This document shows positions 22,900 to 24,442 of a DNA stretch of 24,442 nucleotides, piece by piece (the stretch's first letter is position 1; each line of letters begins with the position of its first letter). The position numbers and the translations under genes are program-made. The notes beneath the pieces are model-generated. The model saw nothing but the letters and a program-made list of their open reading frames with translations. It did no database searches and had not been told where the DNA came from. Source of the stretch: JAISFI01 sp031553775 (GTDB taxonomy: Bacteria; Bacteroidota; Bacteroidia; Bacteroidales; Azobacteroidaceae); assembly GCA_031553775.1 (NCBI GenBank), contig JAVBLA010000039.1:1-24442 (forward strand). The letters run 5' to 3'.

Positions 22900-24159
22900 T
22901 TATTTTTCACCTTCAACAACCTGGGCCTTCTCTATATATTTTCTATAATAGAGAAATAAAATAAGCACCAGTGTGAACGATACAACCCCGTTAAAAAAGA
23001 AACCGTATTTTTCCCCGAAACCGCTCATAGCCCATCCGGTCAGGGTATTACCGATAGGAGTGCTTCCTGTGTTGATCAGTACGTAAATGCTCATGACGCG
23101 TCCCCTGTATTCATCATCAGTATTTAGTTGAATGCGTGTATTTCCCCTGTTCAGGAAGCACATCATCAAAAAACCCACAATAACCAACAGGACGATAATC
23201 ACAATCTGCATATGCAGGAAAAGCAGGGTCATCATTTGCAAAGCAGACAAGCCCAACGCCACAAAAACCAGGAAATACTTACTGGGAATATCTTTCCCTA
23301 CACTGGCCATGAAAAGAGCACCCAGCATGGAACCCAAGCCCAGCATGGACATCAGCAGACTGTATGTACCTTCATCTCCCATTAATACATCTTTGGCAAA
23401 TACAGGCAGGATCACGTTGGCATTCATGGCAAAAGTACAAATCACCGCCATGATCAAAAAAGTCGGAAATATCTTATGATTCCTTACCGTGTATTTCAAT
23501 CCGTTTTTAACCTCGGAAAATACCTGATTCTTCAAATTACCACGAGCAGTAATCGGATTTCCCGAAGCTTTGATCAAAGCAATTCCATAAAGTACTGGAA
23601 TAAAGCTCAACCCATTGATCAGGAAACACTCGGCAATACCCACATATTTCATAACCAAACCGGAAACCGCCGGGCCAACAATACGGGCCAGATTAAAAAT
23701 AGTGGAATTAAGGGAAATCGCATTCGGCAAGTCGCCTTTTCCTACCAACTCGACCACATACGCCTGCCGGGTAGGTTGATCGATGCTATTTCCGATACCA
23801 GCCAACATAGCCAGCAAGGCAAACACCCAAAACTCAGTAACACCCAGCCAAACGAAAAGCGCCAGGAGTAACGATTGTAGCAAAAACAAACTCTGGGTAA
23901 ACAACAGTATTTTTTTCTTGGGAAAGCGTTCTATGAATACACCTGCAAAAAGTGTCAACAGCAAAACCGGCCCGAATTCAAAAACGCCCATCAATCCCAA
24001 AAGAAAAGGAGATGCTGTGATTTTGTAGACATACCAGCTCAGGGCTGTCACCTGAATCATTCCTCCGATCAGGGATATGGCCTGTCCAAACCAGAAATAC
24101 CGAAAATCCCTGTGGGATAGAGCTGAAAATGTTTGATGTATGGTACCGGTAACCGACAT
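22900..24159 (-). CDS. MFS transporter (MFS_3/EntS-like)
   Basis: 419 residues, about 11-12 membrane helices. The start FSALSHRDFRYFWFGQAISLIGGMIQ and the loop ERFPKKKILLFTQ are typical of the MFS_3 (enterobactin-exporter-like) branch of drug and metabolite exporters; the middle has GIGNSIDQPTRQAYVVELVG and the later loop NRGNTRIQLNTDDEYRGRVMS, both hallmarks of this group. It probably exports a small molecule across the inner membrane by proton antiport; the substrate cannot be told from sequence. ATG at 24159. Convergent with tex. No clear promoter; the leader holds a hairpin (24185-24208). Confidence 0.9.
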   Translation of the reverse strand: MSVTGTIHQTFSALSHRDFRYFWFGQAISLIGGMIQVTALSWYVYKITASPFLLGLMGVFEFGPVLLLTLFAGVFIERFPKKKILLFTQSLFLLQSLLLALFVWLGVTEFWVFALLAMLAGIGNSIDQPTRQAYVVELVGKGDLPNAISLNSTIFNLARIVGPAVSGLVMKYVGIAECFLINGLSFIPVLYGIALIKASGNPITARGNLKNQVFSEVKNGLKYTVRNHKIFPTFLIMAVICTFAMNANVILPVFAKDVLMGDEGTYSLLMSMLGLGSMLGALFMASVGKDIPSKYFLVFVALGLSALQMMTLLFLHMQIVIIVLLVIVGFLMMCFLNRGNTRIQLNTDDEYRGRVMSIYVLINTGSTPIGNTLTGWAMSGFGEKYGFFFNGVVSFTLVLILFLYYRKYIEKAQVVEGEK

Positions 24160-24184
24160 GTTTTTATGCGTAGTTTATTCAACA

Positions 24185-24208
24185 CCGGATGTTGATTCGT
24201 CAATCCGG
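24185..24208 (-). promoter_or_regulatory. Hairpin in the leader of the MFS gene
   Basis: CCGGA (24185-24189) pairs with TCCGG (24204-24208), and inside it TTGA with TCAA around a TTCG loop; TG is bulged. It is 25 bases before the ATG. It could be an operator for a local regulator or an RNA hairpin; no T-run follows on the reverse strand. Confidence 0.35.
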
Positions 24209-24284
24209 AACTAAAATATTAACGTTTGGATTTGTAAAATGTTTTTATTTTGTTTTGGGAACTATTTGAAGGTTTTTAATTAAA

Positions 24285-24376
24285 CAAGGCTGTCGCCTTG
24301 AAGGATTTTAAAATTACAAATAGGTCAAGGCTATCGCCTTGGGATTATATCCTTTTTGTCTTGAAACAAAAAGGAT
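24285..24376. repeat. Array of three hairpin repeats
   Basis: CAAGGC-TGTC-GCCTTG (24285-24300), CAAGGC-TATC-GCCTTG (24326-24341) and a strong 11-pair hairpin ATCCTTTTTGT / ACAAAAAGGAT (24349-24359, 24366-24376). No coding frame covers them. They look like members of dispersed intergenic repeats of Bacteroidales. Confidence 0.7.
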
Positions 24377-24390
24377 CAAAAAATTCAAGG

Positions 24391-24430
24391 CTGCGTTCCA
24401 TTGGCTAAAAAATACTGCGTTGCGGCTAAA
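24391..24430. repeat. Imperfect direct repeat CTGCGTT...GGCTAAA
   Basis: CTGCGTTCCATTGGCTAAA (24391-24409) is followed by CTGCGTTGCGGCTAAA (24415-24430). The first 14 bases also occur at 8581-8594, between genes. The repeat touches the window edge and may continue. Confidence 0.5.
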
Positions 24431-24442
24431 CGAATCGAACTC

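Noticed and set aside
24420..24442. tRNA T-arm at the window edge (GAATCGAAC)
   Set aside because: The bases around it do not form the required T-stem pairs, and no acceptor or anticodon arm is visible.
1..24442. CRISPR array or defence cluster
   Set aside because: No regularly spaced direct repeats of 23-47 bases and no Cas, restriction, toxin or similar genes were found.

Overview
The window is chromosomal DNA of a member of the Bacteroidales (Bacteroidota). The evidence is the recurrent TTG-N19/20-TAnnTTTG promoters, A-rich start regions with almost no Shine-Dalgarno sequences, an OmpP1/FadL-type outer-membrane protein, a serine palmitoyltransferase (sphingolipid synthesis), signal peptides ending in A-Q, and SRP and tRNA genes of Bacteroidetes type. 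A human-gut family such as Odoribacteraceae is possible, but I cannot fix the genus.

Bases 1-2080 are clearly more AT-rich than the rest. They hold a decayed reading frame, an elaborate inverted-repeat/pseudoknot element (about 430-600) and two orphan genes for a secreted protein and a lipoprotein. This region ends inside the 5' half of a tRNA-Asp gene that still has its promoter, while a terminator lies where the 3' half should be. At 2431-4975 an alpha-2-macroglobulin gene has been destroyed: only its start and its last ~43 codons remain, on either side of a complete 1277-bp IS3-family element.

From 5000 on the window looks like conserved chromosome. A reverse-strand operon (8527 to 5019) encodes a secreted low-complexity protein rich in aromatic residues and then Ser/Arg, an OmpP1-type barrel and a rhomboid protease. 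Then come prmA (+); an RNA unit of SRP RNA and tRNA-Thr (+); a thioredoxin-fold protein without its cysteines (-); lon (-); a TrmN6-type tRNA methyltransferase (+); serine palmitoyltransferase with an overlapping NlpC/P60 hydrolase gene (+); dnaX (-); a FtsB/DivIC divisome protein and a small membrane protein (+); a MarC-family protein and an ectoine-type aspartokinase (-); tex (+); and an MFS exporter (-). Dispersed hairpin repeats fill the right end.

Most of these genes are housekeeping: ribosome and tRNA modification, protein targeting and turnover, replication, division and amino-acid synthesis. The strongest candidates for something undescribed are the pseudoknotted element at 430-600, the promoter/half-tRNA/terminator unit at 2012-2190, and the leader peptide with a hairpin-embedded Shine-Dalgarno ahead of the thioredoxin-like gene. 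I saw no complete new defence or biosynthetic system.
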